DNA of 64,000 nt from JACDDK01 sp038198445 (lineage in GTDB: Bacteria; Actinomycetota; Rubrobacteria; Rubrobacterales; Rubrobacteraceae), in NCBI GenBank assembly GCA_038198445.1, contig JBBPZZ010000085.1:17576-81575 (forward strand). Reading direction: 5' to 3'. The notes below the pieces were generated by a model. It was not told the DNA's origin. It searched no databases and was given only the letters and a program-made list of their open reading frames with translations. The translations under genes were made by a program, and so were the position numbers. Positions 62,606 through 64,000 of the stretch are shown here, one piece after another (position 1 is the first letter of the stretch; each line of letters starts with the position of its first letter).

Positions 62606-63511
62606 CTATTGATCGGCGGCAGCGGGAGCCTGTTGCGGCGCTGGCGCTGACTGGCCGGCGACGCCCGGCGACGCCCCGGAACCGCCGGCGGGCAGTTGTT
62701 GAGCCGGAGCCTGCTGAGGCGCCGGGACCCCGGAGTCCTGAGTTGGCGTCTGCGTGTCCGTACCCGACGAGGGTTGTGGTGCGGTCCCGGTGCTCGGGTC
62801 CGCTGGCTGGACACCGGAGTCGGAAGGAGCCTGTTGCACCTCCTGCTGCGTATTCGAGTCCTGTCTGTTCAAGAGGTTACTCAAGCCATTCGAACCACCC
62901 TGCGTCTGCGTGCCGGATGTGTCCTGGGAAGTGCCATCGTAAGTCTTCGCGCCGCCGCCGGAGAACGTCGACTTCGCGCCCGTACCGTCCAGACCAAGCG
63001 GATGGACGCCGGGGCTCGCTCCCACGGCGCATTTGGACCACAGTCCGCAAGAGAGATTATTACCGATAAGAGCTTCCGCGCCGGTGATGGCGACCAGACC
63101 GATTACGAAGGCCGCGATAGCCGCGACGAAGCCCTTGAGCATGATCGAGCGCCGGCTGAAGGTGGGGAGATGAGAGAACCAGTCGAGAGAGGCCCGTAGC
63201 CGGCCCATGAAGTTCTCCCGGAGGTCCGGTCGTCCGGGAATGGTGGGGGCGTCTACACGACCGGCCTTATGCCGGTTCGCCCGTGCCTGTATCTTAGAAG
63301 GCATCTTGCTTACGCGGCCCGTTACGCTCTCCAGGTAGGCCTTCAGAACGGCGCCTCCGCCGGTGATGATCATGCTCGTAAGCGCCGCCCCCAATAAGGT
63401 CCCGGCGACCCCGAACTTGGAGGTAACGATCGCCGCCGTCGTCGAGGCGAGACCTGCCGCCAGTACCTGATGTCCGCTAACAGCGGGAGTATGTCTTGCT
63501 GCTTCACTCAT
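62606..63511 (-). CDS. Membrane protein with Gln/Pro/Ser/Thr-rich tail
   Basis: This 301-residue protein starts at ATG 63511 (MSEAARHTPAVSG); an in-frame start at 63601 is weaker. It has two hydrophobic regions (AAIVTSKFGVAGTLLGAAL and GFVAAIAAFVIGLVAITG), a positively charged middle, one Cys pair (SCGLWSKCAVG), and a low-complexity tail of about 130 residues rich in Gln, Pro, Ser, Thr and Gly that is probably outside the cell. No family is recognised. Confidence 0.6.
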   Translation of the reverse strand: MSEAARHTPAVSGHQVLAAGLASTTAAIVTSKFGVAGTLLGAALTSMIITGGGAVLKAYLESVTGRVSKMPSKIQARANRHKAGRVDAPTIPGRPDLRENFMGRLRASLDWFSHLPTFSRRSIMLKGFVAAIAAFVIGLVAITGAEALIGNNLSCGLWSKCAVGASPGVHPLGLDGTGAKSTFSGGGAKTYDGTSQDTSGTQTQGGSNGLSNLLNRQDSNTQQEVQQAPSDSGVQPADPSTGTAPQPSSGTDTQTPTQDSGVPAPQQAPAQQLPAGGSGASPGVAGQSAPAPQQAPAAADQ

Positions 63512-63673
63512 GGTGAAGAGCCTATCAGTGAGCCCTGCGTGTTTCAAAGGAAAATCATGCTCTATCCGGGAATCTATGTAGGAAATTTCACACACCGGCA
63601 ACTCTGGCGGCGGATAGCTTGACGCGCCTCTACAATTCCTCGGGAGAACAGCGGCTAAAAGACGGAGAGGACT

Positions 63674-64000
63674 ATGGAAGCGCGCGAAGGAAAATTCTCG
63701 GGATTATTCGAGGTAATACAAGAGTATGCCCGGGGAGATTACGATCACCAGGACAAGGCCCTCCAGATCATCGCCGGAACCTACGTCTTTATGTTCGAGT
63801 CCGAAGACATGCCCGACGCCCGTCCCGTGGTCGATGAGATCCTGACCCAGTACGACTATGTCTTCACCACCATCGAACGCGGCAACCTCGACCCCCTGAG
63901 CGTCGACGCCGTGGTGCGCGTAGCCCTGTACAAAGAGGAATACATGGAGTGGGGCATCAAATGCCTCGGCAAGGTCCTCGAAGGTCTCTTCCGCCGCTCA
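63674..64000 (+). CDS. Unknown protein, 3' end beyond window
   Basis: ATG 63674, after GGAGAGG, opens a frame that is still open at the window edge (109 codons seen). The visible part is acidic and helical, with YARGDYDHQDKALQIIAGTY, DMPDARPVVDEILTQYDY and WGIKCLGKVLEGL. No family is recognised. It is divergent from the Gln/Pro-rich membrane protein. Confidence 0.6.
   Translation, partial: MEAREGKFSGLFEVIQEYARGDYDHQDKALQIIAGTYVFMFESEDMPDARPVVDEILTQYDYVFTTIERGNLDPLSVDAVVRVALYKEEYMEWGIKCLGKVLEGLFRRS

Overview
The window is about 64 kb of high-G+C bacterial chromosome carrying mostly housekeeping genes. The gene order whiA-yvcK-rapZ-uvrC next to gap-pgk-tpiA-secG, a mycobacterial-type UbiA (decaprenyl-phosphate phosphoribosyltransferase), the Tat genes and the high-G+C codon use point to a deep-branching actinobacterium. 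The archaeal-type topoisomerase IA and XPB-Bax1 pair fit the Rubrobacter lineage or a relative; that placement is an inference. No prophage, insertion sequence, CRISPR array or rRNA operon is visible, and no stretch over 300 bases lacks a gene or RNA.

Layout: 1-4.1 kb holds the end of a luciferase-like flavin oxidoreductase, then an amidohydrolase, a MIP18/DUF59 protein and a zinc alcohol dehydrogenase, a trio known from propane-type diiron monooxygenase clusters but here without the monooxygenase in view. 4.2-10.8 kb (minus strand) holds a P1 peptidase, ricT-holB-tmk, a class I glutamine amidotransferase and an archaeal-like topA. 10.9-19.6 kb is a membrane and quinone block: an LPG-synthase-like integral protein, ubiA, menA, an SRPBCC protein, a HIT protein, tatC, tatA, a TPR protein, a probable futalosine-pathway deaminase, a polyprenyl diphosphate synthase and menG. 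19.6-27.9 kb is tetrapyrrole synthesis (hemL, hemB, cobA-hemD fusion, hemC, hemA and a Met8-like siroheme enzyme), with a frameshifted nuclease-like gene inside it. 28-32.5 kb carries moaC, an endonuclease/phosphatase-family gene and the selenocysteine genes selC (tRNA-Sec), selB and selA.

32.6-35.6 kb has two small unknown genes, a zincin-type protease, a second leaderless-looking tatA and a YhaM-like OB/HD exoribonuclease. 35.6-41.4 kb is a sugar ABC transporter (two permeases, a lipoprotein and an ATPase) followed by a NagZ-like glycosidase lipoprotein. 41.5-44.1 kb is an XPB helicase-Bax1 nuclease operon. 44.1-49.9 kb is more accessory and contains three decayed genes (a YdcZ-like transporter, a zinc alcohol dehydrogenase and an RTX-like secreted protein), together with ahcY, a GDPD lipase-family gene and tRNA-Leu(GAG). 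50-60.2 kb is secG-tpiA-pgk-gap-whiA-yvcK-rapZ-uvrC, interrupted by a glutathionyl-hydroquinone reductase-like gene and a GH114-like gene. The end holds two membrane proteins, a phosphodiesterase-family enzyme and a partial unknown gene.

The most unusual feature is that four well-recognised genes (tmk, the Met8-like gene, the yhaM-like gene and whiA) have no in-frame ATG, GTG or TTG at the position where their conserved N-termini begin. They appear to start at ATC or CTG, three of them behind good Shine-Dalgarno sequences. Single-base frameshifts in three other genes are either real decay or assembly error and should be checked in reads.
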